A DNA stretch of 43,982 bases from Sphingobium bisphenolivorans (GTDB taxonomy: Bacteria; Pseudomonadota; Alphaproteobacteria; Sphingomonadales; Sphingomonadaceae), in the NCBI RefSeq assembly GCF_000412635.1, contig NZ_ASTG01000029.1, positions 1-43,982 on the forward strand, read 5' to 3'. Positions 16,765 to 25,300 of the stretch are shown piece after piece. Every line of letters starts with the position of its first letter. The first letter of the stretch is position 1. The position numbers were made by a program, and so were the translations under genes. Below the pieces are notes generated by a model. It made no database searches. It was not told the DNA's origin and saw only the letters and a program-made list of their open reading frames with translations.

Positions 16765-18425
16765 GCGATCAACGCCGGCAGGGCGAAGCGGGCGAGATAT
16801 TCCTCTTCGCCCATCGGTCGCGCCAGATGATAGCCCTGGAAGAGGGTGCAGCCGATGACGCGCAGCATCTCCATTTGCGCTTCGGTTTCGACGCCTTCGA
16901 CCACGATTTCCATGCCCAGCCCCTGGATAAGGCCGACTACGGCGCTGCAGATCGTCCGCGCCTCGGCCGAGATGGCGATGTCGCGGACAAGGCTGCGGTC
17001 GATCTTGACCCGGTCCACCGGCAGTTCGCGCAGGCGGGAGAGGTTGGAGTAGCCCGTGCCGAAATCGTCGATCGCGATCCGCACCCCGTCGCGGCGCAGC
17101 GCCCGGAGCTGGTCGAGAACGCGGGGCTTCATACCCATCGCCAGGGATTCGGTGATCTCCAGTTCCAGCATGGCCGGCGGCGTGCGATGGGCGCTCATCG
17201 AATGGCGCAGGCGCAGGAAAAAATCGCCCTGCCCCAGTTCGCGCGGGGAGATGTTGATCGCGATCCGCTGCGCAATTCCTTCGGCTGACCAACGCGCCGC
17301 CGTCTCGCAGACGCGGCCCATCACCCAATCTCCCAGCGCTACGATTGCGCCGCTCTCCTCCGCAACAGGCACGAAGGCGCCGGGCATGACCAGATCGCGC
17401 TCCGGATGCGCCCAGCGCACCAGCGCCTCGGCCGTCACGGCACGGCCGCTGCCGATTTCCACCTGCGGCTGAAACTCGATCAGAAACTCGTCGCGTTGCA
17501 GGCCCAGCAGCAGGTCGCGCTCGAGTTCCGCCCGGTCCGCCGCTTCCAGCGCCAGTTCGGTCGTGAACATCTCGGCCCGGCCGCGCCCCTGATGCTTGGC
17601 ACGATACATGGCGATGTCCGCCGACCGAAGCAGCGCGGGCAGGGTGTCGCCATGGTCCGGGTAGCAGGCGATCCCGATCGACGCGCCCAGATCGACATGC
17701 TGGCTGCCAAGATCGAAACGCTCTCCGAGCGCGAACTGAATACAGCGCGCGATGCGATGCGCCGCTTCATGATCGGGCACGGCGGGCACGAACAGCGTGA
17801 ATTCATCACCGGCCAGCCGTCCGATCAGCGCATCGCCAAGGCCGGCGCTCGCCTGCGCCATCGCGACTTCGCGCAATCGGCCGGCCACACGCGCGAGCAG
17901 TTGGTCCCCGGCCGCGTGGCCGAGCGTATCGTTGACGCCCTTGAACCCGTCGAGATCGAGGAACAGCAGCGCGGCGACGCCCTCCTCGCGGCGTTCCGCC
18001 AGCATGCGTTCGACCTGGCGGCAGAAGCTGGCGCGGTTGGCGAGTCCGGTCACCGGGTCAAACAGGGCGAGCGCCTGCACATTGTCGAGATTGGTGCGCA
18101 CCTGGCTCAGCAGGCTTTCCATCGCGACGGAAAGATCGGGCAGTTCCTGGCCGATATTTGCCGGCACCGCGGATTGCAGGTCGCCATGGGCGGCCGCCAC
18201 CAGCCTTTCTGTGGCCTTGTCTACTGCGCTGGCGATGGTGGCGACCGTGCGGCGGGCCGACGCCCAGCTCAAGGTGCCGCACAGGATCGCGATAATGAGC
18301 GAGCGGCCGACGCCTTCGACATCGGTGGCCTGGTCGTTGCCCAGCACCAGCGAGAGGATGAACACCAGCGCCCCCGCGGCGCAGGCGAAGGCAGTGGCGC
18401 GGCTGGTCAATGTCACGCCCTGCAT
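16728..18425 (-). CDS. GGDEF-EAL cyclic-di-GMP protein
   Basis: The 565-residue membrane protein has two N-terminal hydrophobic segments (about residues 8-30 and 41-57), a short coiled linker, a GGDEF domain (about 115-290) and an EAL domain (about 305-550). The cyclase signature is RLAGDEF, one of the tolerated A-for-G variants, with the metal/substrate motif LDLDGFKGVNDTLGH. No RxxD inhibitory site is visible. The phosphodiesterase motifs are intact: AEALVRW, INISPRELG, EITES, DDFGTGYSNLSRL, KIDRSLV and VEGVET. It could make or break cyclic di-GMP; the complete EAL set makes phosphodiesterase activity the safer prediction. No separate periplasmic sensor domain is seen. The gene ends inside dapE on the opposite strand. 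Confidence 0.93.
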   Translation of the reverse strand: MQGVTLTSRATAFACAAGALVFILSLVLGNDQATDVEGVGRSLIIAILCGTLSWASARRTVATIASAVDKATERLVAAAHGDLQSAVPANIGQELPDLSVAMESLLSQVRTNLDNVQALALFDPVTGLANRASFCRQVERMLAERREEGVAALLFLDLDGFKGVNDTLGHAAGDQLLARVAGRLREVAMAQASAGLGDALIGRLAGDEFTLFVPAVPDHEAAHRIARCIQFALGERFDLGSQHVDLGASIGIACYPDHGDTLPALLRSADIAMYRAKHQGRGRAEMFTTELALEAADRAELERDLLLGLQRDEFLIEFQPQVEIGSGRAVTAEALVRWAHPERDLVMPGAFVPVAEESGAIVALGDWVMGRVCETAARWSAEGIAQRIAINISPRELGQGDFFLRLRHSMSAHRTPPAMLELEITESLAMGMKPRVLDQLRALRRDGVRIAIDDFGTGYSNLSRLRELPVDRVKIDRSLVRDIAISAEARTICSAVVGLIQGLGMEIVVEGVETEAQMEMLRVIGCTLFQGYHLARPMGEEEYLARFALPALIAQPVSAPIVTRR

Positions 18426-18520
18426 GTGTCTCCTGCCTCGCGCAGCTCGACGGTGAGCTGGATCAAGAGGATATGGAGTGCAGTGGTTAAGAAAAGGTCA
18501 GTGGAGCGCTGCGCGGGCCG

Positions 18521-19042
18521 CTATTTTTTGCGTCGCAATATGACATAGAGCGCGCCTTCGCCGCCGTGGCGCTGATGCGCTATCCGCACGCTCGCGATCC
18601 GGTCGGCATAGCTGCTGGTTTCAAGCCAGTGGCCGATCTCGCCCCTGATAGCGCCGCGCCCCGATCCGCCCGTCTTCGGCGGCTTGCCCGTGACGATCAA
18701 CAGCACGCGGACATTGCGCGCCACGGCGGCGGCAAGCGTCTGGTTGAGCCGACTATGCGCCGCTGCGAGGCTGTGGCCGTGCAGGTCTATCGTAATGTCG
18801 GGCGCCAAACTGCCCGCCCGAATACGGCGTTCCCAGCCCGAATCCAACACCGCAGCGGGGGACCGCGGAGGCGCTGCGGCCAAGGGTGTGCTGATAGGGA
18901 GCGTCATCTTTTGCGCGGGCGCGCGTAGAGGCACCGCCATACTCGGCACTGGCTCCGCCACACGCGGCCGCAAGGGCCGAACCGACCGGGTCAGCGCCGT
19001 CCAGAGCGCCTGTTCATCAGGAGAGAGATGCCGCCGCGCCAT
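18521..19042 (-). CDS. Smr domain protein
   Basis: The ATG at 19042 gives 173 residues; the longer frame runs back into mltA. The N-terminal half is low-complexity and proline-rich. The C-terminal half is a Smr domain: DITIDLHGHSLAAAHSRLNQ (the DLHG motif) and LLIVTGKPPKTGGSGRGAIRGEIGHWLE. Smr domains are nucleases or nucleic-acid-binding modules related to the MutS2 C-terminus. Here the domain stands alone, as in the conserved alphaproteobacterial secB / Tim44-like / mltA / smr cluster. The mltA stop precedes its start by four bases, so it is translated from the same message. Confidence 0.92.
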   Translation of the reverse strand: MARRHLSPDEQALWTALTRSVRPLRPRVAEPVPSMAVPLRAPAQKMTLPISTPLAAAPPRSPAAVLDSGWERRIRAGSLAPDITIDLHGHSLAAAHSRLNQTLAAAVARNVRVLLIVTGKPPKTGGSGRGAIRGEIGHWLETSSYADRIASVRIAHQRHGGEGALYVILRRKK

Positions 19043-19046
19043 GGGA

Positions 19047-20300
19047 TCATTGGCCGAGCCGAGCGGCCGATCCAATCGGCAACAGCACGAGCGCGCTGCC
19101 CCTTGCCGACATGCCGCCCGCAATCGCCCGCGCGCTGCTGCCCGCGCCCCAGAAGCTGTCGAAGCGGTTGGCGCCCTTGATAGCGCCGCCGGTATCCTGC
19201 GCGATCCAGATGCCATTGGGCTCGGCCCGATCAAGCGACAGCAGGACAGGCGCACCCAGCGGCACATATTTGGGGTCGGCCGCAACCGTGGCTTCCGGGG
19301 TGACCGGCACGCCCATCGCGCCGATCGGACCTGCGCCAGTCAGTTCGCGGAAGAAGACGAAGCTCTTATTCTCGTTCATGATCGCCGCGCCCTCAGTCGG
19401 ATGGGCGCGCAGATAGGCCATGATGTCCTGCATCGAGCCCGCCTGGATCAGTCCGCGATCCTTCATCAGCTTGCCGATGCCGGTATAGTCACGGCCGTTC
19501 TGGCCGTCATAGCCGATGCGCATTACCCCGCCGTCAGGCAACAGCAGCCGGCCGCTGCCCTGCACCTGAAGGAAGAAGAATTCCACCGGATCAGCAGCCC
19601 AGGCAAGTTCAAGACCCCGCCCTGCGAGCGATCCCGATACGATCTGGGAGCGGTCGTCATAAGGCACAAAGTTGGTGCCATCCACCTTGCCGCGGATAGT
19701 CTTGCCCTTAAGGCTGTCGCTAAACAGGCCGAGATTGACGTCGATAAGGTTAGGCGGGCGGCGATAGATCGGCACCTCATAGCCGGCCTGACGGGTGCGC
19801 GATCCTGCGATTTCCGGCTCATAATAACCGGTGACGAAAGCCTTGCCCTCGCCCACCTGCACCGCTTCGAAATAGCGGGAGAAGAATTCACTCGCCGAGG
19901 CCTCGGGCCAGCTGGAAGCCGCCGCGCAGGCATTGTTCCAGTCGGACCCGCTGGTGAGCCCGCTCTGGTCAGCCCGCTTCATCAGCGATGGGCAGGAAAT
20001 TCGGAAGGCCTGCAACGCCTTGCGCGAACGCTCACCCGAGGGGATGAGACTGGCAATGTCGGGCCCGCGCGTGACGCCTGCGGTGACGGCATTGGCCGTA
20101 TCGACCGGGCCAGCCGGAGGCGCCACCACCACTGGCAAGGTCGGGCGGGGAGTAGCTGGAACGGGCTGCGTCGCTGCTTCGCCGCCGCGCGGCGGCCGGG
20201 AAGGCGCCGGCCCCGCCGCGCCCGGCGGGATCACCCCGCCAGCGCAAGCGGACAGCAGCAGCGCTGCGGCCAGCGCGCCGCCCGACTGTCGCAGGCTCAT
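19047..20300 (-). CDS. mltA: MltA lytic murein transglycosylase lipoprotein
   Basis: The 417-residue outer-membrane lipoprotein cleaves peptidoglycan with formation of 1,6-anhydromuramic acid ends. The signal peptide ends in the lipobox LLSAC (Cys near residue 19), followed by a long Pro/Ala/Gly-rich linker to about residue 75. The MltA domain follows, with FVTGYYEPEIAGS, DDRSQIVSGSLAGRGLELAWAADPVEFFFLQVQGSGRL and RIGYDGQNGRDY. A C-terminal 3D domain contains the catalytic-type Asp residues (IWIAQDTGGAIKGANRFDSFWGAG). Its ATG overlaps the TGA of the Tim44-like gene, and the Smr gene follows after four bases, so all three form a tight operon. Confidence 0.95.
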   Translation of the reverse strand: MSLRQSGGALAAALLLSACAGGVIPPGAAGPAPSRPPRGGEAATQPVPATPRPTLPVVVAPPAGPVDTANAVTAGVTRGPDIASLIPSGERSRKALQAFRISCPSLMKRADQSGLTSGSDWNNACAAASSWPEASASEFFSRYFEAVQVGEGKAFVTGYYEPEIAGSRTRQAGYEVPIYRRPPNLIDVNLGLFSDSLKGKTIRGKVDGTNFVPYDDRSQIVSGSLAGRGLELAWAADPVEFFFLQVQGSGRLLLPDGGVMRIGYDGQNGRDYTGIGKLMKDRGLIQAGSMQDIMAYLRAHPTEGAAIMNENKSFVFFRELTGAGPIGAMGVPVTPEATVAADPKYVPLGAPVLLSLDRAEPNGIWIAQDTGGAIKGANRFDSFWGAGSSARAIAGGMSARGSALVLLPIGSAARLGQ

Positions 20301-20953
20301 GCAGCCTCGTCGGTTTCGCTGAGCTTCCAGTTCGGGTCAGTGCTGCGCAGGTCGCGCGTGAAGGTCCAGATGTCGTTGGTGCTGACGGCATCGGTCAGCG
20401 AACCGGCGATGACATTGCCGTCCTTGTCGCGCGTCACCGCAGCGATATCGGCTTCGAAACGCAGCGAAACCTCCGCAATGCGGCCATTGACGCTGGCGTC
20501 GACGATCTGCGCCTTCTCGATCCGCACGAGCCGGTTGTCGAGCGCATGACCCTCCGCCTCGCGGGCGGCGATCGCCTCCTCGAAGGACGCCAGCACATCG
20601 GTGTCGCACAGCCATTCCAATTCCCGGCGGTCGCCGCGCCAGAACGCTTCCAGCACCATCTTGTAGGCGGCTTTCGCGCCGTCCACGAATTGCGGCACGT
20701 CGAAGCTGCGATCAGCCGCGATCAGCGACCGCACGCCAGACTCACCGCCCGGCGCGATCAGGCCGTCGGCCAAGCGCACCGAATCCGCGCCCATTTCCGC
20801 CATCGGCCGGGGCTGGACGATCGTCACCTTGGCGCGATCCTCCGCCGGACGAAGGGCGGGCTCCTGCTCATGCCCGGTCCGCTTGCCAAGGACAGAGTAA
20901 AGCCGCAACGCCAGAAAACCGGCGATCATGGCGAGGATGACGATCACATACAC
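20297..20953 (-). CDS. Tim44-like membrane-associated protein
   Basis: I start it at a GTG at 20953, preceded by AAAGGG about nine bases upstream; the open frame itself runs on into the divergent secB gene. The 218-residue product has one N-terminal transmembrane segment (VYVIVILAMIAGFLALRLYSVLGKR), a polar linker, and a Tim44/Tim45-like domain from about residue 90 (FVDGAKAAYKMVLEAFWRGDRRELEWLCDTDVLASFEEAI). Alphaproteobacterial members are linked to membrane-protein assembly by relation to mitochondrial Tim44. The position beside secB is conserved in alphaproteobacteria and supports an export or envelope role. It leads the operon with mltA and smr. Confidence 0.87.
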   Translation of the reverse strand: MYVIVILAMIAGFLALRLYSVLGKRTGHEQEPALRPAEDRAKVTIVQPRPMAEMGADSVRLADGLIAPGGESGVRSLIAADRSFDVPQFVDGAKAAYKMVLEAFWRGDRRELEWLCDTDVLASFEEAIAAREAEGHALDNRLVRIEKAQIVDASVNGRIAEVSLRFEADIAAVTRDKDGNVIAGSLTDAVSTNDIWTFTRDLRSTDPNWKLSETDEAA

Positions 20954-21139
20954 GGGGTCAGGCCCTTTGGTCTGAATCTGAAAAACTGTAACGCTGCCAA
21001 CATAGGCATGTTTCCCCGCATATTCAAATGGCCCCTTTTCGCCGCTGCCATTGCCCTGCCCCCTTGCCCCTGCTAAGCGCGCGGGCATCATCGGCGGGCA
21101 CTGCGCACGTCGTTCAACAGGGAAAGCCAGGGACATAAA

Positions 21140-21637
21140 ATGGCCGAGGAAGCCGATACCATCCAGACCAACGGCAATGGCGCCGATACCGGCCCGCAGA
21201 TCGCGCTGATTAGCCAATATGTGAAGGATATGTCCTTCGAAAATCCCAACGCCCCGGCGGTTTATCAGTGGCAGGACCAGCCGCAGATCGACGTGCAGTT
21301 CAACATCGGCGCCGACAAGGTGGGCGAGGAAGTGGTCGAAGTGTCGCTGAAGATCGATGTCAAGGCGACCGCGCCGCAGGGCACCGCCTTTGCCGTCGAA
21401 CTGGTCTATGCCGCCATCTTCGGCATGCGCAACGTCCCCGAAGATCAGATGCAGCCCTTCATGCTGGCCGAAGCGCCGCGCCTCCTCTTCCCCTTCGCCC
21501 GGCGCGTGCTGGCCGACGCGATCCGCGACGGCGGCTTCCCGCCGCTGCTGCTCGACCCGATCGATTTCGGCAGCCTCTATGTGCAGCAGGCTCAGGCAAT
21601 TGCCCAGACCGCAGGCGAGCCCGCCGGTCACGCCTGA
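21140..21637 (+). CDS. secB: Protein-export chaperone SecB
   Basis: The 165-residue cytoplasmic chaperone keeps precursors unfolded and hands them to SecA. It matches SecB throughout: LISQYVKDMSFENPNAP, VEVSLKIDVKA, GTAFAVELVYAAIFGMRNVP, AEAPRLLFPFARRVLADAIRDGGFPPLLLDPIDFGSLY. A polar, Gly/Asn-rich N-terminal tail of about 20 residues precedes the core. The start has an AGGGAAAG-like site about 20 bases upstream and AGGGAC nearer the ATG. It is divergent from the Tim44-like operon. A 113-base palindromic repeat separates it from murJ downstream. Confidence 0.97.
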   Translation: MAEEADTIQTNGNGADTGPQIALISQYVKDMSFENPNAPAVYQWQDQPQIDVQFNIGADKVGEEVVEVSLKIDVKATAPQGTAFAVELVYAAIFGMRNVPEDQMQPFMLAEAPRLLFPFARRVLADAIRDGGFPPLLLDPIDFGSLYVQQAQAIAQTAGEPAGHA

Positions 21638-21648
21638 GCAACACACAA

Positions 21649-21761
21649 CCGTTCGTGCTGAGTAGGGACTGAGCTTGCCGAAGGCCCGTATCGAAGCATC
21701 TTCGCAACCATCCTTCGATACGCCACTGCGACCGGGCTCAGTGGCTACTCAGGGCGAACGG
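21649..21761. repeat. 113-base imperfect palindromic repeat
   Basis: The two arms, 21649-21696 and 21712-21761, are inverted copies of each other. They share CCGTTCG, CTGAGTAG, ACTGAG and CGTATCGAAG blocks in the same order and spacing, around a 15-base centre. The element lies between secB and murJ and would fold into one long stem-loop RNA. The layout and sequence match a dispersed intergenic repeat that I recall as widespread in sphingomonads. Its right border merges with GGAG at 21760-21763, nine bases before the murJ ATG, so the repeat contributes the murJ ribosome-binding site. Confidence 0.8.
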
Positions 21762-21772
21762 AGTGCGGCGTT

Positions 21773-23353
21773 ATGAAACTCGTCCGTGCGCTCGGCTCGG
21801 TCGGCGGGTTGACGCTCGCCAGCCGCGTGCTGGCGTTGGTGCGGGATTCGCTCGCGGCGCGTTATGTGGGCGCGGGCTTTGCTTCCGACGCCTTCAATGG
21901 CGTCGCCTTCCGTCTTCCCAACATGTTCCGGGCGCTCTTCGCAGAGGGCGCCTTTTCCGCGGCTTTCATCCCGATGTTCAACCGCAAGGCGGCAGGACCT
22001 GGCGGAATAGCCGAGGGCTATCATTTCGCCGAGCGCGCGCTTGCCGTCCTGCTGCCGGTGCTGCTGGTCTTCACCGCGCTGCTGATCGCGGCCGCCTGGC
22101 CGATCACCTGGGCGCTTTCGGGCGGATTTTCCCGCCAAAACCCGACGCCCGAGCAGTTCGCCTTCGCGGTCATGCTCTCGCGCATCACGCTCCCCTATCT
22201 GGCCCTGATAAGCCTCGCCTCCCTGCTCGGCGGCATCCTGAATTCGCTCGACAAATTTTGGGTGAATGCCGCCGCGCCGATCCTGCTCAATATCGCGATG
22301 ATCGCTGGGCTGTGGCTCTTCCACGGAGCCAATGAATATGAAACCGCTCGCGTGCAGGCCATTTCTGTGACGGTCGGCGGCACCCTCCAGCTTCTTTGGC
22401 TGATATGGGCCTGCCGCAGGGCTGGCGTGTCGATGAAGCTCAAGCGCCCCCGCTTGGACGCCGACGTTAAGGAACTGCTGCGGCTCATCATTCCCGCAGC
22501 GGCGGGCGCAGGCGCTTCGCAGATCAACCTGCTCGTCTCCACCGCGCTATCGGGCTGGCTGCTCGCCTCGGGATCGATCACCTATATCTATTACGCGGAC
22601 CGCCTGAACCAGCTTCCTCTTGGCCTGATCGGCATCGGCCTTGGCACCATCTTGCTGCCGACCATCTCGCGCCTTCTGTCGACCGGGCAGGACAAGCAGG
22701 CGATGGACACGCAAAATCGCGGCATCGAACTCGCGTTGTTCCTGACCTTGCCCGCCACGGTTGCTTTCCTGACCGTGGCCGAACCGATCGTCCGCGGCCT
22801 GTTCCAGTATGGCCGCTTCACGCCCGAGGATGCCGAGCGCTGCGGGTGGGCGCTCTCCGCCTTCTCGATCGGGCTTCCCTCCTATGTCCTCGTGAAGGTG
22901 TTGACGCCGGGCTATTATGCGCGCGGCGACACCAAGACACCGGTGCGCTATGCGATGCTGTCGATCGCCATCAACATCATAGGCAATTTCGTGCTGATCC
23001 CGCTGCTGGGCCATGTCGGCCCGCCGCTTGCCACCGCGCTCTCCTCGACGGTCAACGTCGCGATGCTTTATTCGACGCTGGTGAAGCGCGGGCATTTCGC
23101 GGCGGACGCGCAATTGCGGCGGCGCTTGCCGCGGCTCGCGCTGGCGGCGGTAGCGATGGGCGCGGCGCTGCTCGCGGGCGAAAGCCTGCTCGACCCCTGG
23201 CTCGGCGGACCGATGATCGGCCGCTATATCGCGCTCGCCACGCTTGTCGGCGCGGGCGTAGCGCTTTACGGGGTGGCCTGTTTCCTCACGGGCGCCTATC
23301 GCGTGTCCGACCTCAAGGCGTTGATGCGTCGGCGGGGCTCCACTGCAACCTGA
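21773..23353 (+). CDS. murJ: Lipid II flippase MurJ (MviN)
   Basis: The 526-residue polytopic inner-membrane protein flips undecaprenyl-linked peptidoglycan precursor to the periplasmic face. The N-terminus (VGGLTLASRVLALVRDSLAARYVGAGFASDAFNGVAFRLPNMFRALFAEGAFSAAFIPMF) is diagnostic of the MurJ/MviN family and includes the conserved Arg residues of the central cavity. About 14 hydrophobic segments follow, with the LFQYGRFTPEDAE and SFVLVKVLTPGYYARGDTKTPV-like regions in place. The length is normal. trpS starts 18 bases after it, so the two probably share a transcript. Confidence 0.96.
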   Translation: MKLVRALGSVGGLTLASRVLALVRDSLAARYVGAGFASDAFNGVAFRLPNMFRALFAEGAFSAAFIPMFNRKAAGPGGIAEGYHFAERALAVLLPVLLVFTALLIAAAWPITWALSGGFSRQNPTPEQFAFAVMLSRITLPYLALISLASLLGGILNSLDKFWVNAAAPILLNIAMIAGLWLFHGANEYETARVQAISVTVGGTLQLLWLIWACRRAGVSMKLKRPRLDADVKELLRLIIPAAAGAGASQINLLVSTALSGWLLASGSITYIYYADRLNQLPLGLIGIGLGTILLPTISRLLSTGQDKQAMDTQNRGIELALFLTLPATVAFLTVAEPIVRGLFQYGRFTPEDAERCGWALSAFSIGLPSYVLVKVLTPGYYARGDTKTPVRYAMLSIAINIIGNFVLIPLLGHVGPPLATALSSTVNVAMLYSTLVKRGHFAADAQLRRRLPRLALAAVAMGAALLAGESLLDPWLGGPMIGRYIALATLVGAGVALYGVACFLTGAYRVSDLKALMRRRGSTAT

Positions 23354-23370
23354 AGAAAGCGGACAGAAAA

Positions 23371-24375
23371 ATGCGCGTCCTTTCCGGCATCCAGCCGACC
23401 GGCAATCTGCACCTGGGCAATTATCTGGGCGCGATCCGCAACTGGGTGCGGATGCAGGATGAGATGGACAGCGGCAGCCAGTGCTTCTTCTTCCTCGCCG
23501 ACATGCACTCGATCACCGTGCATGAAGGGCGCGAGCAGCGCATCCGCAATGTCCGGGACATGGCCGCAGCGCTGGTCGCAGCCGGCATCGATCCGGATCG
23601 GTCCGTGCTGTTCAACCAGGCGCGGGTGCCGGCCCATGCGGAACTCTGCTGGCTGCTGAACGGCACCGCGCGGATCGGCTGGCTCAATCGCATGACCCAG
23701 TTCAAGGACAAGGTGGGCAAGGACCGCGAGGGCGCCTCTATCGGCCTGTTCGTCTATCCCGTGCTGCAGGCCGCCGACATCCTCGCCTATAACGCGACCC
23801 ACGTGCCGGTGGGCGAGGACCAGAAGCAGCATCTGGAACTGGCGCGCGACATCGCGACCAAGTTCAACACTGACTTCGGCGTCGAGCTTTTCACCCTGCC
23901 CGATCCCATCATCCCCAAGGAATCGGCGCGCATCATGTCGCTGCGCGACGGCACGGCGAAGATGTCGAAGTCTGACCCCTCGGACATGAGCCGCATCAAC
24001 CTCACCGATGAGGATGATGCGATCATGCAGAAGGTGAAGAAAGCCAAGACCGATCCCGAACCGCTGCCCGACAATGCCGCGGGGCTCGCCGGCCGGCCGG
24101 AAGCGAATAATCTGGTCGGCATCTATGCGACGCTCGCCGGCACAACGGCTGACGCTATATGTGCTGAGTTCGCCGGCAAGGGCTTCGGCGCCTTCAAGCC
24201 CGCGCTCGGCGAGGTGCTGGTCGAGACGCTACGGCCGATACGCTCGCGCTTCATGGAATTGCGCACCGATGACGCGGCCCTGGACGCGATCCTGGAAAAG
24301 GGCGCGGCCAAGGCGGCGGCTGCCGCCGAGCCGACGCTGCGCGCTGCTTACGACGCGATGGGCTTGATGCGCTGA
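23371..24375 (+). CDS. trpS: Tryptophanyl-tRNA synthetase
   Basis: The start at 23371 follows the murJ stop and a GAAAGCGGA stretch; the longer frame lies inside murJ. The 334-residue class I synthetase charges tRNA-Trp. The HIGH-type signature is GIQPTGNLHLGNYLGA at residues 6-21, and the KMSKS loop is KMSKSDPSD near residue 198. The tryptophan-pocket segments DMHSITV and PVGEDQKQHLELARDIA are present. The length matches the bacterial family. No leader peptide or attenuator is visible, as the gene is close behind murJ. Confidence 0.97.
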   Translation: MRVLSGIQPTGNLHLGNYLGAIRNWVRMQDEMDSGSQCFFFLADMHSITVHEGREQRIRNVRDMAAALVAAGIDPDRSVLFNQARVPAHAELCWLLNGTARIGWLNRMTQFKDKVGKDREGASIGLFVYPVLQAADILAYNATHVPVGEDQKQHLELARDIATKFNTDFGVELFTLPDPIIPKESARIMSLRDGTAKMSKSDPSDMSRINLTDEDDAIMQKVKKAKTDPEPLPDNAAGLAGRPEANNLVGIYATLAGTTADAICAEFAGKGFGAFKPALGEVLVETLRPIRSRFMELRTDDAALDAILEKGAAKAAAAAEPTLRAAYDAMGLMR

Positions 24376-24537
24376 CATTTGACGGGTGGTCGGACGCTGA
24401 TCCCCTCTTGGCGTACGGGATGGATGCCACCATGTCGTCTTGCAGGTGGCAGGACATGGTTTGCGCCCGTTCGCCCGTTTCGCGCGTTCAAACGATGTTC
24501 AGTTGCGTTTTGCTATCGCAGGGCGCAGACATATCGG

Positions 24538-24552
24538 CAGGCTTAAAGCCTG
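24538..24552. promoter_or_regulatory. 15-base palindrome before the DUF4136 gene
   Basis: CAGGCTTAAAGCCTG has perfect seven-base arms around a central A and lies 17 bases before the ATG of the lipoprotein gene, next to its ribosome-binding site. It could be an operator or a small RNA hairpin that limits translation. The 194-base gap also has a CCATGTC/GACATGG pair (about 24431-24460) that may end the trpS message, though no T-tract follows. Confidence 0.35.
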
Positions 24553-24569
24553 ATACAGGACGTAGAAAA

Positions 24570-25220
24570 ATGACAGGTTTCAAGAAGATCGGCTTGATCG
24601 CAGCGCCAGCTTTGGCGCTGGTGGCGCTGTCAGGCTGTGCGAGTAATTTCAAAGCCAATGTCGCCCGTTTCCAGCAGCTGCCGGCGCCCGCCGGGCAGAG
24701 CTTTGTCGTCGTCGCCGACGATCCGCGCCTTAGCGGAGGCCTGGAATTTTCGCATTATGCCGACATGGTGGGCCAGCGGCTCAGCCAGACGGGCTATCGG
24801 CCGGCGGCCGATCCGGCGCGTGCCGACCTGATCGTGCGGGTCGCCTATGGCGTCGACAATGGCCGGGAGAAGGTGCGGTCCACCGGGTTCGCCGGGCCTG
24901 ATCCCTTCTTTTACGGCGGCTGGGGCTGGCGGGGACGTTGGGGACGCCCGTGGGGCTATGGATTTTATGATCCCTGGTTGTTCGGTCCAAGCGGATATTC
25001 CGACGTCACCAGCTATACCGTCTACACGAGCGATCTCAGCATGAAGATCGACCGGGCGGGCGACAACCGGCGCCTGTTCGAGGGCAAGGCATCGGCCCAG
25101 TCTTTGTCGAACCGGCTGACCTATCTTGTGCCGAACCTGATCGACGCCATGTTCACCGGCTTCCCGGGCCAGAATGGCGAGAATGTGAAGATCACCCTGC
25201 CGCCCGAAAAGAAGGGCTGA
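24570..25220 (+). CDS. DUF4136 lipoprotein
   Basis: The start at 24570 opens a lipoprotein signal peptide (MTGFKKIGLIAAPALALVALSGCAS, lipobox LSGC), preceded by CAGGA. The 216-residue product fits the DUF4136 family: a beta-alpha core starting at FVVVADDPRLSGGLEFSHYADMVGQRLSQTGYRPA, then DLIVRVAYGVDNG, a striking Gly/Trp/Tyr/Phe-rich loop (FFYGGWGWRGRWGRPWGYGFY), and a C-terminal LFEGKASAQSLSNRLTYLVPNLIDAMFTGFPG. The family consists of envelope lipoproteins without a settled function. It appears to be a single-gene transcript ending at the terminator at 25244-25275. Confidence 0.85.
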   Translation: MTGFKKIGLIAAPALALVALSGCASNFKANVARFQQLPAPAGQSFVVVADDPRLSGGLEFSHYADMVGQRLSQTGYRPAADPARADLIVRVAYGVDNGREKVRSTGFAGPDPFFYGGWGWRGRWGRPWGYGFYDPWLFGPSGYSDVTSYTVYTSDLSMKIDRAGDNRRLFEGKASAQSLSNRLTYLVPNLIDAMFTGFPGQNGENVKITLPPEKKG

Positions 25221-25243
25221 GCAGGTTAACATCGAACGAACGG

Positions 25244-25275
25244 CCCGGCGGTCGATGATCGCCGGGTTTTCTTTT
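25244..25275 (+). terminator. Rho-independent terminator after DUF4136 gene
   Basis: CCCGGCG at 25244-25250 pairs with CGCCGGG at 25260-25266, and a TTTTCTTTT tract follows. It sits 24 bases after the lipoprotein stop codon and before the convergent cyclophilin gene. Confidence 0.85.
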
Positions 25276-25300
25276 GTCCTTGCGTTATGCCTGCAAAGGC

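Noticed and set aside
14500..17328. 942-codon minus-strand open frame as one giant protein
   Set aside because: Only the 3' third encodes the LD-carboxypeptidase. The rest is antisense to dapE and overlaps the GGDEF-EAL gene in another frame.
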